A DNA stretch of 64,000 nt, from positions 124,001 to 188,000 of the forward strand of contig CALLJG010000001.1 in assembly GCA_938091335.1 (NCBI GenBank). Reading direction: 5' to 3'. Of the stretch, positions 39,060-48,895 are shown piece after piece. The notes under the pieces are model-generated. The model did no database searches and was not told the origin of the DNA. It saw only the letters and a list, made by a program, of their open reading frames with translations. The DNA is from an uncultured Thermodesulfobacterium sp. (GTDB lineage Bacteria; Desulfobacterota; Thermodesulfobacteria; Thermodesulfobacteriales; Thermodesulfobacteriaceae). A program made the position numbers and the translations under genes. How positions within the stretch are numbered: the first letter of the stretch is position 1; each line of letters begins with the position of its first letter.

Positions 39060-39837
39060 ATTTTTATTTATTAAAAAGGAAAATATATCTTTACCTAAAA
39101 GTTTGATAGAATTACAAGAGAATAAAAAATTAGTTCTTATTCCTATAGAAGAGATATCAAAGATTTCCTTATCGGAAATAATAGCGATTTTAGTTTTAGG
39201 GGGAGATGGAACCTTTTTAAAAGCTGTTCCTTATGCTTATAAATATGATTTACCTATTCTGGGAGTTAATCTGGGGAAATTTGGATTTCTTACAGAAACT
39301 TATATAGAGGAATTACCTCATACACTTTTAGCTTTAGAAAGAAATTTGATTCCTTTTGAAGAAAGGATACTTTTGAAAGTAATTTATAAAGAAGAGGAAT
39401 ATGTTGGGCTGAATGAAGTAGCTATAATGAAAGGTCCTTCAGGTAAAATAATTTTTTTAAATTTAAAAATCAATCAGACTCAAGTTACTACCATATATGG
39501 AGACGGGCTTATTATATCTACTCCTACTGGTTCTACAGCTTACAATCTTTCAGCAGGTGGTCCTATAGTTCATCCAAGGTCAAGAGTATTTATTTGTACA
39601 CCTATTTGTTCCTTTAAAATAAATATAAGACCTTTGATAATTCCTGATGATTATATTATTGAAATTTCAATAAATAATACAGAAGAAGATGTTCATCTTT
39701 TAATAGATGGGCAAACTAATTTATTTATTGATAAGACCAATTCTATTATTATAAAAAAAGCAGAAAAAACTTTAAAATTAATTCCTTCTTTAAGAAGAAG
39801 TTATTTTCAAATTTTGAAAGAAAAGTTTCAGTGGTGA
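39052..39837 (+). CDS. nadK: NAD kinase
   Basis: Phosphorylates NAD to NADP. 261 aa. The NADK signature is ILVLGGDGTFLKA, then GVNLGKFGFLTE, the NAD-binding GLNEVAI and ISTPTGSTAYNLSAGGPIVHP. It starts inside the end of the GGDEF gene and ends exactly where the convergent ytxH-like gene ends, leaving no room for a terminator. Confidence 0.95.
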   Translation: MLKFLFIKKENISLPKSLIELQENKKLVLIPIEEISKISLSEIIAILVLGGDGTFLKAVPYAYKYDLPILGVNLGKFGFLTETYIEELPHTLLALERNLIPFEERILLKVIYKEEEYVGLNEVAIMKGPSGKIIFLNLKINQTQVTTIYGDGLIISTPTGSTAYNLSAGGPIVHPRSRVFICTPICSFKINIRPLIIPDDYIIEISINNTEEDVHLLIDGQTNLFIDKTNSIIIKKAEKTLKLIPSLRRSYFQILKEKFQW

Positions 39838-40158
39838 CTAAATTTCTTCTTCCCTTTTGAGTAATTTAGAGGCTAATTCTTCTTTTTTTTCTTTTATGGC
39901 TTCTTTTCCCTTTTCAATAGCTTCTTTGATTTCTTCTTTTTTAGTTTTTAGAATTTCTTTTGCTTTTGTGGAAAGTTCTTCAGCTTTAGCTTTTAAAGCT
40001 TCGGTTTCAGCTTTTAATTTTTGTGTGGCTTCTTCAAATTCTTCTTTAATTTTTCTTCTTGTTTCTTCTCCACTTGCTGGTGCTAAAAGAAGAGCTGTTA
40101 CTCCCCCCATTATAAAACCTATTAAAAATGCTAAAAATATTCCTTTTTTTTCAGCCAT
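39838..40158 (-). CDS. YtxH-like small membrane-anchored coiled-coil protein
   Basis: 106-aa protein. One membrane segment at about residues 8-27 (FLAFLIGFIMGGVTALLLAP) is followed by SGEETRRKI, the YtxH signature, then a long Lys/Glu/Ala coiled coil. Homologues are often stress-related in Gram-positives, but the molecular role is unknown. The ribosome binding site is AAGGAGG on the minus strand. It follows the DUF948-like gene by 17 nt, and YtxH/DUF948 pairs are a recurring association. Confidence 0.8.
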   Translation of the reverse strand: MAEKKGIFLAFLIGFIMGGVTALLLAPASGEETRRKIKEEFEEATQKLKAETEALKAKAEELSTKAKEILKTKKEEIKEAIEKGKEAIKEKKEELASKLLKREEEI

Positions 40159-40175
40159 ATTTTACCTCCTTGTTT

Positions 40176-40715
40176 TTAATTTTTTTCTTTTTTTGCAAAT
40201 GAAAGTATCTTTTTAAGAGCGTTTGCTACTTCCTTTGCTCCAGTTAAAAAACTACTTATTTCCATATAAAAATCTTTTATCTGGTTATTAAGAGAGTCAA
40301 TAGTAAATTTAAGAGTATTTGTTAATTTTTCCATAGAATTTAAAAGAGGGTTTAAAGAAGCAGAAAAGGATTTTATTTTTTCAGTAAGAGCCTTAAAATT
40401 TTTTATATTTTCTTCTGTTTGTTCTAATAATGATTTTATTTTATCTGTAATTATTTCAATCTGGCCCTCTAAATATTTTTTAAAGTCTTTGATGGTTTCA
40501 CCTAGTTCTTCTATTATTTTAGGGATAACTTTTAAATTGGTTATAAGTTCATCCAAATTAATAACAGAAGTTTTTATATTTTCTAAAAGAGGGTTTAAAC
40601 TTTCTAAATTTTTATTTAAATTGATTAAGGTTTTATTTATTTTAATAAATGTCCATATACCTAAAATAGTTAAAATTATAAGTAGGATTAATAAAATATA
40701 TATTAAAATTTCCAT
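40176..40715 (-). CDS. DUF948-like membrane-anchored coiled-coil protein
   Basis: 179-aa protein from the ATG at 40715; the upstream in-frame alternative is a TTG and is not supported by a ribosome binding site. One N-terminal membrane helix (LIYILLILLIILTILGIWTF) is followed by an uninterrupted helical region rich in Leu/Ile/Lys with periodic Asn-Leu pairs. This resembles DUF948 / methyl-accepting-like coiled coils. Probably an inner-membrane protein with a long helical cytoplasmic or periplasmic part. It lies between glgP and the YtxH-like gene. Function unknown. Confidence 0.72.
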   Translation of the reverse strand: MEILIYILLILLIILTILGIWTFIKINKTLINLNKNLESLNPLLENIKTSVINLDELITNLKVIPKIIEELGETIKDFKKYLEGQIEIITDKIKSLLEQTEENIKNFKALTEKIKSFSASLNPLLNSMEKLTNTLKFTIDSLNNQIKDFYMEISSFLTGAKEVANALKKILSFAKKEKN

Positions 40716-40740
40716 ATAAATAAAAATATAAAACAAAAAA

Positions 40741-43299
40741 TTAACTTTTCCACTTTATTAGTTCAGGATAACTATTTTTAATAAAAGGGTTTTTAGGAAC
40801 TATTTTTATGCTGTATTGTTTTAATCCATGTCCATACAGAGGATAGGATCCGTGAAAGATAGCTTTATTATTTTGATATTCTTTAAAGGGGATAGTAAAG
40901 ATTTCTAATTGTCTTTGTATTTCTTCTTCTAATCCAGGAGCTAAAACACAATATATTTCATTAATAAAAACTATTTGAATCTCTATTAATTCAGGAGGGA
41001 TACTTGACAAATCCACTTCAACAGTAATTTCTAATTGATCTTCTTCGAATAAATCTTTTCCTGTAAGATTGTCATAAATGTTAAGGATTTTTATTTTTTC
41101 CCAATTTTCAAAAAGAAAATTTTTTTCTTTGATTAAGTTTTTTAAGAAGGTATAGTTATTTTCTGTCAAGAGTTTGAAGTTATTTAAAGCGGGGGTATAA
41201 AATTTTTGAATATATTCAAAAATAGCTCTATTGATAGAAAATTGTTTGCAAGCTATATAAATAGCATTTTTCATCATTTTAATCCAATCTCTTGGAATAC
41301 CTTCTTCGTCTCTTTCATAATAAAGTGGATAGATTTCATTTTCTAAAAGATGATATATTTGATTTGCTTCAAATAAATTGTAAGGAGGGAGTCCTTCTTT
41401 AGGATAAATAGCCCATCCATTATTTCCTGTAAAACCCTCAGGCCACCATCCATCAAGTACACTTAAGTGTAAAACTCCATTCATACTTGCTTTTATTCCT
41501 GATGTTCCAGAAGCTTCCATAGGTTTTAATGGAGTATTTAGCCATACATCTGATCCCCAAATTAAATATCTTGCAAGATGAATATCGTAATTTTCAAGAA
41601 AAAATACTTTATCATAAAGATTGTATTGTTCTTTAAACTCAATAATTTCCTTTATCATTTGTTTTCCTTCTATATCTTTAGGATGAGCTTTACCAGCAAA
41701 TATTAAAATTGTGTCTAAGTTATTTAAAATCTCAGCTATTTTTTCTTTATTATATAAAATTAAGGTATTTCTTTTATATCCAGTTATTCTTCTTGCACAA
41801 GTAATGATTAAATGATCCACTCTTGGAAATTTCCAAGCTTTCATATCCTTTTTAGAATTGCTTAATTTCAAATATTCTTGTTCAAGTATTTTTTTGAGAT
41901 AGCTTGTTAATCTATATTTATTTTTTTTATGGGCATCCCAAATTTCTTCATCAGGAATTTTTAAAATTTCTTCCCATCCTGGGTCTTCTGGAGACATATA
42001 TATAAAATGTGGGCCAAGATATTTTTTAAATAGATTATAAAAGGGTTCACTTACCCATCTCCAATGAACGCCATTTGTAATATAATCAATAGGAATTTCT
42101 TCTAAAAGAAAATCTTTAAAAATAGGGGCCCACATTCTTTTAGTTATTTCTTGGTGTAGTCTTGATACAGCATTTACATAAGAAGAATTTCTTATAGCTA
42201 AGGCAGGAAGCCAAAATATTTTTTTCTCATCTCCCAAAAATCCTTCTTCAAAAAGTTTTTCTCTTGTTTGTACATCAAGTACATCCTTTAAAAGATCAAA
42301 TAGATAATTTTTTACAAGTTCAGTAGGAAAATTTTCGTTTCCAGCAAGTACAGGAGTATGAGTAGTGAAAATTGTTGTGTTTTTAATAAATAACTTTGCT
42401 TCCTCAAAACTTAATCCTTCATCTTTAATTAAATCCTTTAATCTTGCAAAAATTACAAAAGCAGAATGTCCTTCATTAAGATGAAATAATTTAGGTTTTA
42501 TTCCTATAGCTTTTAAGGCATAGTATCCTCCTAAGCCAAGAATAATTTCTTGTTGAATTCTTTTTTCTGGTTCCCCTGGATATAAATATCTTAAAATATC
42601 TCTTATTTCCGGAGAATTTTCAGGAAGATCAGTATCTAAAAGATAACATATACACCTTCCAACCTCTAATCTCCAAACCTTTACCTTTACAGGGTTATCA
42701 AGAATTTCAAAGTTTATTATTAAGGGGTTGCCTTTATCATCTTTTTCTTCTTGAAGAAAATTTAAAAAGATATCTACTTCATCAGGGATTTCTTTTTGTG
42801 TTTTAGTAGAAGGATCAATTTTTTGCTGAAGATATCCGTGTTTATAAAGTAGACTTATTCCCACAAGAGGTAATCCTAAATCAGATGCTCCTATTATCAT
42901 ATCACCAGCCAAAACCCCTAAACCACCTGCATAGATGGGAAGTACTGGATGAAAACCAAATTCAGTACTAAAATAGGCAATTACCTCTTCTTTATTAATA
43001 TTTGCATTTTCAATCAAAGGATGTTTATATTCTTTATATTCTTCAAAAGTTTCCCAAACATCTTCTATATCCATTAAAAATCTTTCATCTTTAGCAAGTT
43101 TTTGAAGTTTTAGTTTGGGAAGATGATAAAAGAATTTTTTTGCATTATATTTAAATCTTCTGAAAGTTTCAGCATCTATCTTATAAAACAAAGATAAAGC
43201 ATCGTAATTCCAAGTAAACCATAAATTAGTAGAAAGATTTAAAAGTTTTTGTAAAGATTCTGGGATTTTAGGATATACAAAAAACCTTTTGAATTCCAT
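40741..43299 (-). CDS. glgP: Alpha-glucan phosphorylase (GT35)
   Basis: Releases glucose-1-phosphate from glycogen or maltodextrin. The protein is 852 aa. It carries the thermophile/archaeal-type phosphorylase layout: N-terminal WFTWNYDALSLF, then AYFSTEFGFHPVLPIYAGGLGVLAGD. The PLP region is MEASGTSGIKASMNGVLHLS, followed by LDGWWPEGFTGNNGWAI. TTHTPVLAGNENF and HLNEGHSAFVIFARL are also characteristic. It lies 4 nt downstream of the GH57 gene and belongs to a four-gene glycogen cluster. The cluster lacks glgB and glgC, which must be elsewhere. Confidence 0.95.
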   Translation of the reverse strand: MEFKRFFVYPKIPESLQKLLNLSTNLWFTWNYDALSLFYKIDAETFRRFKYNAKKFFYHLPKLKLQKLAKDERFLMDIEDVWETFEEYKEYKHPLIENANINKEEVIAYFSTEFGFHPVLPIYAGGLGVLAGDMIIGASDLGLPLVGISLLYKHGYLQQKIDPSTKTQKEIPDEVDIFLNFLQEEKDDKGNPLIINFEILDNPVKVKVWRLEVGRCICYLLDTDLPENSPEIRDILRYLYPGEPEKRIQQEIILGLGGYYALKAIGIKPKLFHLNEGHSAFVIFARLKDLIKDEGLSFEEAKLFIKNTTIFTTHTPVLAGNENFPTELVKNYLFDLLKDVLDVQTREKLFEEGFLGDEKKIFWLPALAIRNSSYVNAVSRLHQEITKRMWAPIFKDFLLEEIPIDYITNGVHWRWVSEPFYNLFKKYLGPHFIYMSPEDPGWEEILKIPDEEIWDAHKKNKYRLTSYLKKILEQEYLKLSNSKKDMKAWKFPRVDHLIITCARRITGYKRNTLILYNKEKIAEILNNLDTILIFAGKAHPKDIEGKQMIKEIIEFKEQYNLYDKVFFLENYDIHLARYLIWGSDVWLNTPLKPMEASGTSGIKASMNGVLHLSVLDGWWPEGFTGNNGWAIYPKEGLPPYNLFEANQIYHLLENEIYPLYYERDEEGIPRDWIKMMKNAIYIACKQFSINRAIFEYIQKFYTPALNNFKLLTENNYTFLKNLIKEKNFLFENWEKIKILNIYDNLTGKDLFEEDQLEITVEVDLSSIPPELIEIQIVFINEIYCVLAPGLEEEIQRQLEIFTIPFKEYQNNKAIFHGSYPLYGHGLKQYSIKIVPKNPFIKNSYPELIKWKS

Positions 43300-43303
43300 A
43301 GGG

Positions 43304-44503
43304 TTATTCTTCCAATCTTTCTTCTATATCACTTAAAATATTCATATAATATCTATAAACTTCTTCTGGTGAAGAATAGGGAGAGAAATATTTATGTACA
43401 TCTCCGTCTTGGAAGTATTTTATACACATGTAATAAAAATGATCAGAGGTAGTAAGATTTCTTAAAATATTTATTAATTCTTTTTTATTTTTTTCCTTTG
43501 CTCTTTTTAATAATTCATAACAAGTTTTCATAGCATTCCATTGAAGAGAATTTGAAAGCCAAGCAGATAAATCTCTTTCTATATCAGCCCAAGAAGTAGG
43601 TTCAGGTACAAAAAGGGTCTTTGGTGTATAATTTAAGGTATAATTTACTTCAGATGGTAAAAGAAAAGAGATGTTTTTTTCCTTTAGTAATAATTCTACC
43701 ATTTTTTTTATAAATTCAAAAATTCCACTTTCTTTCCATTGATGTTCTCCAAATGTTTCATAATCCATAAAAAGATTTAGATATAAATTTTTACCTTCCT
43801 TTTCTGTTAAGGAAAGTTTTTTTATCCAAGAAATATATTTTTCTGCAGTTAAAGGGTATTCTTTCCAAGATTTGTCACTAAATCTAAAGGCAATGTCATC
43901 TGAAAGCCTATAATGTTTTAAGAGAAGTATATGCCCATAATTATAAGAAACTCTAGGATATAAAGGTGATGAGCCTTTTAAAATTTTATCAGCTCCTTCT
44001 ATTAAAATTGTTTTTATATAAGGTAAGTTTAATAAAATATCGGAAAGTTTGTCAAAATAAATAAGTTCGGTGTTTCTAAAAACGGTAGGAATCATTCCAA
44101 ATTCTTTTTCAATTAAATTTTTATGTAATTCCACTTGTTCTAAAAATTCTTCCCAATCAAAAATAGAAGCAAGAGAATGGTAATAAGTTTCATTAATTAA
44201 TTCAATAGCTCCTGTTTTTATAAGTTCAAGAAAGGATTCATGTACATCTGGTCTATATTTTTTAGCTTGTTCTATAAATGTTCCGGTAATACTAAATGAG
44301 ATTCTAAAACGTCCTTCTGAAATTTCTACTAAATTTTTAAAAAGCTTATTGGCAGGAATATAACATTTTTCTGCAACTTTATTAAAAATATGTTGATTAA
44401 GGGTTTCATCAAAATAATCAGTCTTTTTATTTATATCGAAAATTTTATATTTATTTATTCTTAGAGGTTGATGTATTTGAAAGTAAAAAATTATATAAAG
44501 CAT
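43304..44503 (-). CDS. GH57 family glycoside hydrolase (alpha-amylase or glucanotransferase type)
   Basis: 399-aa GH57 enzyme acting on alpha-glucans. Family motif 1 is FQIHQPLR at the N-terminus. Motif 3, FRNTELIY, holds the likely catalytic Glu (about residue 153). Motif 4, FMDYETFGEHQW, holds the acid Asp. It is shorter than the 650-aa GH57 glucanotransferases and lacks their C-terminal domain, so an alpha-amylase-like role is more likely. It is in the glycogen cluster, 4 nt after the GT4 gene. There is no signal peptide, so it works on internal glycogen. Confidence 0.88.
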   Translation of the reverse strand: MLYIIFYFQIHQPLRINKYKIFDINKKTDYFDETLNQHIFNKVAEKCYIPANKLFKNLVEISEGRFRISFSITGTFIEQAKKYRPDVHESFLELIKTGAIELINETYYHSLASIFDWEEFLEQVELHKNLIEKEFGMIPTVFRNTELIYFDKLSDILLNLPYIKTILIEGADKILKGSSPLYPRVSYNYGHILLLKHYRLSDDIAFRFSDKSWKEYPLTAEKYISWIKKLSLTEKEGKNLYLNLFMDYETFGEHQWKESGIFEFIKKMVELLLKEKNISFLLPSEVNYTLNYTPKTLFVPEPTSWADIERDLSAWLSNSLQWNAMKTCYELLKRAKEKNKKELINILRNLTTSDHFYYMCIKYFQDGDVHKYFSPYSSPEEVYRYYMNILSDIEERLEE

Positions 44504-44507
44504 ATAA

Positions 44508-45797
44508 TTAATTAAATAATTCTTGATAAATGGAGATTATTTTTTCAGCTCTATCACTCCATTTAAAATTTTTTACCTCTTCTTGGGCTTTTATTTGGAG
44601 ATTTTTAAGTTTTTCTGAATTTTCTAAAAGTTCTATTACAATTTTAGCCATTTTTTCTATATCCCAAAAATCTACTTTATAAGCATTTTCTATAATTTCT
44701 GAAACTCCAGATTGTTTAGATACTATTAATGCACATCCAAAGTACATAGCTTCAAGGGCTACTATTCCAAAAGGTTCAGAAGCCGAAGGCATCACTACTA
44801 TATCACTCATACTTAAAGCTGATTCTACTTCAGTTCTTGTAAGAAAACCTGTAAACATAATTTGGGTTCCTATACCAAGACTTGCTGCTTCAAGCATAAG
44901 TTCTCTTTCCATTTCTCCAGCTCCAGCAATTAAAAATCGTATTTTTTTGTGATACCCCTCTATAATTTTTTTAGCAAGCTCCAAAAAGATTCTTGGTCCT
45001 TTTTGAATGGTAAGTCTTCCTAAAAACAAAATTACAGGTTCTTTAAATTTTTTTATCTTTTTTGGGATAGTTTCTGTAAAGAAGGCATTGTAAACCACTC
45101 TTATTTTTTCTTCTGGTACTTTGTAATGCTCTTTAATTATATTTGCAGTGTAGTTAGAAACTGCAATTACTCTTTCTGCTCCATTTAATCCTAAGTATTC
45201 TATTTCATGTATCACAGGATGTCCATATCCTAGAGCTCTATCAAATTCGGTAGCATGAATATGAGTAATTAAAGGTACTTTAAAGTATTTTTTTAAAAAA
45301 AGACCAGCAGGATAAGTTAGCCAATCATGAGAATGAATTAAGTCAAAATCTATCTTTTCACTTATTTCCATTACATTTTCTGTATAAGTTTTTACGTTTA
45401 AAAAAAGGTGATCATTTTGAGAAAGAATAAAATTTATTCTTTCTAAAATTTCTATAGGAACTTCTGAAATCTCTTTTGGTGAAAGTTTAGGTATTTCAAT
45501 TTTTTTTTCAAGTAATTTAATGGGAGGAGAAAAATAAGCACTTTCAGGTTCCAAATAGTGAAATTCATAAAATTTTAAAGGTACAGGCTCAATTTGTTTT
45601 TTGTTCCACATTTTAGCAACAGGATAATCAGCAGAAAGGGGAGAAAAAATTTCAAAAAAAACTTTTTCTTTAGTGGGTAAGATCATATAAATTTTAATTC
45701 CTTTTTCGGCAAGAGCCTTAAAAAGTCCATGACAAGCAATACCTAATCCTCCTACTATAAAAGGAGGATATTCCCAAGTAAGCATTAAGACTTTCAT
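44508..45797 (-). CDS. GT4 family glycosyltransferase (glycogen-synthase-like)
   Basis: 429-aa GT-B glycosyltransferase. The N-terminal LTWEYPPFIVGGLGIACHGL is the acceptor/donor loop of GT4/GT5 synthases. DLIHSHDWLTYPAG and HIHATEFDRALGYGHPVIHEIE continue that domain. VYNAFFTETIPKK, FLGRLTIQKGPRIFLEL and MPSASEPFGIVALEAMYFGCALIVS (donor-site Glu) complete it. Thermophile homologues may act as glucan synthases with ADP- or UDP-glucose. It overlaps the debranching enzyme gene by 4 bp, placing it firmly in glycogen metabolism. Confidence 0.88.
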   Translation of the reverse strand: MKVLMLTWEYPPFIVGGLGIACHGLFKALAEKGIKIYMILPTKEKVFFEIFSPLSADYPVAKMWNKKQIEPVPLKFYEFHYLEPESAYFSPPIKLLEKKIEIPKLSPKEISEVPIEILERINFILSQNDHLFLNVKTYTENVMEISEKIDFDLIHSHDWLTYPAGLFLKKYFKVPLITHIHATEFDRALGYGHPVIHEIEYLGLNGAERVIAVSNYTANIIKEHYKVPEEKIRVVYNAFFTETIPKKIKKFKEPVILFLGRLTIQKGPRIFLELAKKIIEGYHKKIRFLIAGAGEMERELMLEAASLGIGTQIMFTGFLTRTEVESALSMSDIVVMPSASEPFGIVALEAMYFGCALIVSKQSGVSEIIENAYKVDFWDIEKMAKIVIELLENSEKLKNLQIKAQEEVKNFKWSDRAEKIISIYQELFN

Positions 45798-47749
45798 AAA
45801 CCCCCCTGCAATTTTTGAATTTCTTTTTCAATTAAAAAAATAGCAGCCACAGACCAAAACTGAGCATGGGTTCCTTTGGGATAATAAGGATTTTCTCCGT
45901 CATAAAGCTCAGGTATACTTCCCATTTTTCCACTTAAAATTCTTTCTCTAAAAGGTTTAACAAGGGTGTCAAGTTCTTCCAGAAGAATTCTTTTTTTACC
46001 TTTATAAACTTTTTTTAAAACTTCACTATAAGGATAAAGAAGCCAAACCCATACTGTTCCATTATGATAAGCAAGGTCTCTCATATATTGACTTCCAAAA
46101 TATTTTTTCCTAAAATCAGGATGTCTAGGAGAAAGAGATCTTAATCCATAAGGGGTAAGAAGTTCTTTTTTTGCTATTTCCAAACCTTTTAATAAAGAAG
46201 TTTTATCTCCAATATCAAAAGGTAAAGAAAGAGCTATAATATAGTTGGGACGTACTTTAAATATAGGTTCATTTTTAAAAATTCTATCTGCCCAAAGTTC
46301 TCCATTAAAATACTTCAAAAATCCTCTTTTTTGTTTTTTGATTAAACTATTAATTTTAAAATCTTTTAAAAATGAATTTTCAAAATATTTAGAAGCAAAT
46401 TTAAGTAGATTATACCAAAGTGCTGATATTTCGATTGGTTTACCATATCGGGGTGTAAGAGGAATTCCATCTATTATTACATCCATCCAAGTAAGGGCTA
46501 AATTTACATTTTCAGGTATTTCAATAAATCCATCTTCCCAATCTATTCTAAAAGGAAGTAAAGAGTTTGTTAAAAATTGAGTAATTATTTCTTTAATGAT
46601 CTCGATAAGTTCTTTTTTTTCCTTATTAGATATTATATCTTTAAAAAATTCTATATATTGAAAAATTCTTAAACCAAACCAAAGAGTTGCATCAATTGAA
46701 TTATAGTTTACATTTCCCTTTTTTTCTATTACATTAGGAATTAATCCATTTTTTAGATAGCTTTTGTATTTTTGGAATATGTTATAAGTTATTTCTTTTC
46801 CATTTTTAAGATAAAATAGAGCTGGTAACCCAATAAAAGTGTCTCTTCCCCAACAATAAAACCAAGGGAATCCTGCAATAATATTATCTTTTATTAAGAA
46901 GTCTTCTATCATAGATTCAAGTATTTTTAAATATTCATTGTAATTAAAAAATTTTTTAGTTGTATAATTTAGTTGAGGATAGTTTTTATAATATTTCTCA
47001 ATAATTTCAATTTCTTTATTTATATTTTCTATAAAAGTTTCGCTAAAAATTAAATAAAAGATTTGATTAGGATTTAATTCCACCTCTATTTTAAAAGGAG
47101 AGAATAAATCTTCTGTTGCTTCATATCCTCTAATTTCTTCTATAGGATAGTAGACTTGATAATAAAAAATTTCTTCTATAAATATTTTGCCTTGAGTAAT
47201 AAAAATAAAAAGAGATATACCATTTTTAGATAAAAAAGCTCCATTTTTTAAAATTTTTATCTCCTTTTTAGCTTGCCTCCAGGATCTTTCAAATTGAACA
47301 GTATGGTGATTTCTAAAAGTAAATTTTGGTCTCAACTCAAGTTTAAAAGGATGAAGGCTTATGTTTTTATAAGATAAAAGTGTGGTATTTTTATTTTTAT
47401 CCATTTTTATAGTTTTTTCCAAGAAAAAATCCTTACTCTGAGGATAACAAAAATAAAAAGAAGGATAAGGACGATAAAAGAACTCTTTTATTAACTTATA
47501 GCCTTCTGGATAAATAATATCTTTATAAAAATTGGTATCAAGAAAAAACTCAAATCCTGAAAAAGATACCTTTTCTTCCACACCATTTACTAAATGAATC
47601 CTTTCTCCATCTTCTTTTCCTGCGATAAGAAGCCCATGATATTTTCTTGAATTAGCTAAAAAGGCATTACCATAGGTATATCCGCCAAATTTATTAGAAA
47701 GAATCCATTCGTAAGGAGTAAATGATTGAAAAAGTTCTTTTAATACCAT
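45794..47749 (-). CDS. Amylo-alpha-1,6-glucosidase (glycogen debranching enzyme)
   Basis: Removes alpha-1,6 branch glucose from glycogen. 651 aa. The N-terminal domain begins WILSNKFGGYTYGNAFLANS and RKYHGLLIA, typical of the bacterial/archaeal debranching family. The (alpha/alpha)6 catalytic barrel has YCWGRDTFIGLPALF, LTWMDVIIDGIPLTPRYGKP and VEISALWYNLL-like IEISALWYNLL, then LAYHNGTVWVWLLYP. It has no signal peptide. It is the first gene of the four-gene glycogen block, downstream of ychF. It has no ribosome binding site, and an extended -10 lies 15 nt before the ATG. Confidence 0.92.
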   Translation of the reverse strand: MVLKELFQSFTPYEWILSNKFGGYTYGNAFLANSRKYHGLLIAGKEDGERIHLVNGVEEKVSFSGFEFFLDTNFYKDIIYPEGYKLIKEFFYRPYPSFYFCYPQSKDFFLEKTIKMDKNKNTTLLSYKNISLHPFKLELRPKFTFRNHHTVQFERSWRQAKKEIKILKNGAFLSKNGISLFIFITQGKIFIEEIFYYQVYYPIEEIRGYEATEDLFSPFKIEVELNPNQIFYLIFSETFIENINKEIEIIEKYYKNYPQLNYTTKKFFNYNEYLKILESMIEDFLIKDNIIAGFPWFYCWGRDTFIGLPALFYLKNGKEITYNIFQKYKSYLKNGLIPNVIEKKGNVNYNSIDATLWFGLRIFQYIEFFKDIISNKEKKELIEIIKEIITQFLTNSLLPFRIDWEDGFIEIPENVNLALTWMDVIIDGIPLTPRYGKPIEISALWYNLLKFASKYFENSFLKDFKINSLIKKQKRGFLKYFNGELWADRIFKNEPIFKVRPNYIIALSLPFDIGDKTSLLKGLEIAKKELLTPYGLRSLSPRHPDFRKKYFGSQYMRDLAYHNGTVWVWLLYPYSEVLKKVYKGKKRILLEELDTLVKPFRERILSGKMGSIPELYDGENPYYPKGTHAQFWSVAAIFLIEKEIQKLQGGL

Positions 47750-47763
47750 TATAATATAAGTTT

Positions 47764-47772
47764 ATTATATCA
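47764..47772 (-). promoter_or_regulatory. Extended -10 promoter for the glycogen cluster
   Basis: On the minus strand TGATATAAT, a perfect TATAAT with an upstream TG, ends 14 nt before the debranching enzyme ATG. The predicted start is about 7-8 nt before the ATG, giving an almost leaderless mRNA. No ribosome binding site is seen. It would let the glycogen genes be expressed separately from ychF. Confidence 0.55.
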
Positions 47773-47788
47773 TATTTTATTTTAAAGT

Positions 47789-48895
47789 TTATATGTTAAA
47801 TCTAAAATAAATAATATCTCCGTCTTTTACTATGTAAGTTTTTCCTTCTATTCTAATAGTTCCTAATTCTTTAGCTTTAGAAAGGGATCCAATTTTAATA
47901 TAATCTTCAAAATTAATTACTTCTGCTGCAATAAATCCTTTTTCTATATCAGAATGAATTTTACCTGCCGCTTTAATAGCTTGTGTTCCCCTTTTTATGG
48001 TCCAAGCTTTTGTTTCTTTAGGATTAGTAGTAAAAAAAGTAATTAAATCCAAAAGTTTATATCCTTCTTTTATCATTTTATGTAATCCCAATTCTTTTAA
48101 GCCAAAAGAGCTCAAAAATTCTTTTCTTTCTTCAGGAGAAAGTTCTATTAATTCCTGTTCTAATTTTCCGCAAAGAATAATTAATGGTATCTTATTTTGA
48201 TATGCAAAATCTTTCAATTTATTAATTAAAGGGTTATTATTGCCATTTGGAAGATCATTTTCAGAAATGTTAGCTACATACATCATAGGTTTTATAGTTA
48301 ATAAAAAAAGTTCTTTTCCGATAAAATTTATTTCTTCCTGATTAAAAGATTCTAAACAAACTCTTAGAGATTTAAAATCTTCTAAGAAATTTTTAGTTTT
48401 TAAAAGAATTTCCAATTCCTCTTTAGCAGACTTAATGCCAGATTTAGCTAATTTTAAAGTTTTTTCTATTCTTTTTTCTACAGTTTGTAGATCAGCCATT
48501 ATAAGTTCAAACTCAATTATTTCTATATCTCTTAAAGGATTTATAGAGCCTTCCACATGAGTAATATTAGGATCTTCAAAACACCTTATTACATGAGCTA
48601 TAGCATGAACTTGCCTTATATGGGAAAGAAATTGATTTCCTAAACCCTCACCTTTGCTTGCACCTTTCACTAATCCAGCTATATCTACGAATTCAATAGT
48701 AGCAGGAGTTATTTTTTTACTTTTTTCATTTTCTCCAATTTTATAAACTCTTTCATCAAATACATTAACTATTCCCACATTAGGATCTATAGTAGTAAAA
48801 GGATAATTGGCAACTTCAGCTTTATTAGCTTGAATTAATGCATTAAAAATAGTAGATTTTCCTACATTTGGTAGTCCAATTAATCCGATTCTCAT
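47789..48895 (-). CDS. ychF: Redox-regulated ATPase YchF (OLA1)
   Basis: Conserved P-loop ATPase that binds ribosomes, 368 aa. The G1 motif is [14 protein letters not shown], then NYPFTTIDPNVG and DIAGLVKGASKGEGLGNQFL. The G4 position reads NISE rather than NKxD, the change that gives YchF ATP preference. The C-terminal TGS domain (FFTTNPKETKAWTIKRG, AAGKIHSDIEKGFIAAEV) is intact. Its start overlaps the stop of a 14-codon upstream frame by 4 bp (ATGA), and it has no ribosome binding site of its own. Confidence 0.96.
   Translation of the reverse strand: MRIGLIGLPNVGKSTIFNALIQANKAEVANYPFTTIDPNVGIVNVFDERVYKIGENEKSKKITPATIEFVDIAGLVKGASKGEGLGNQFLSHIRQVHAIAHVIRCFEDPNITHVEGSINPLRDIEIIEFELIMADLQTVEKRIEKTLKLAKSGIKSAKEELEILLKTKNFLEDFKSLRVCLESFNQEEINFIGKELFLLTIKPMMYVANISENDLPNGNNNPLINKLKDFAYQNKIPLIILCGKLEQELIELSPEERKEFLSSFGLKELGLHKMIKEGYKLLDLITFFTTNPKETKAWTIKRGTQAIKAAGKIHSDIEKGFIAAEVINFEDYIKIGSLSKAKELGTIRIEGKTYIVKDGDIIYFRFNI

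Noticed and set aside
39857-40216. 119-codon plus-strand frame opposite the YtxH-like gene
   Set aside because: Ser/Phe-rich mirror of a Lys/Glu coiled coil; the minus-strand gene has a ribosome binding site and a recognised motif.
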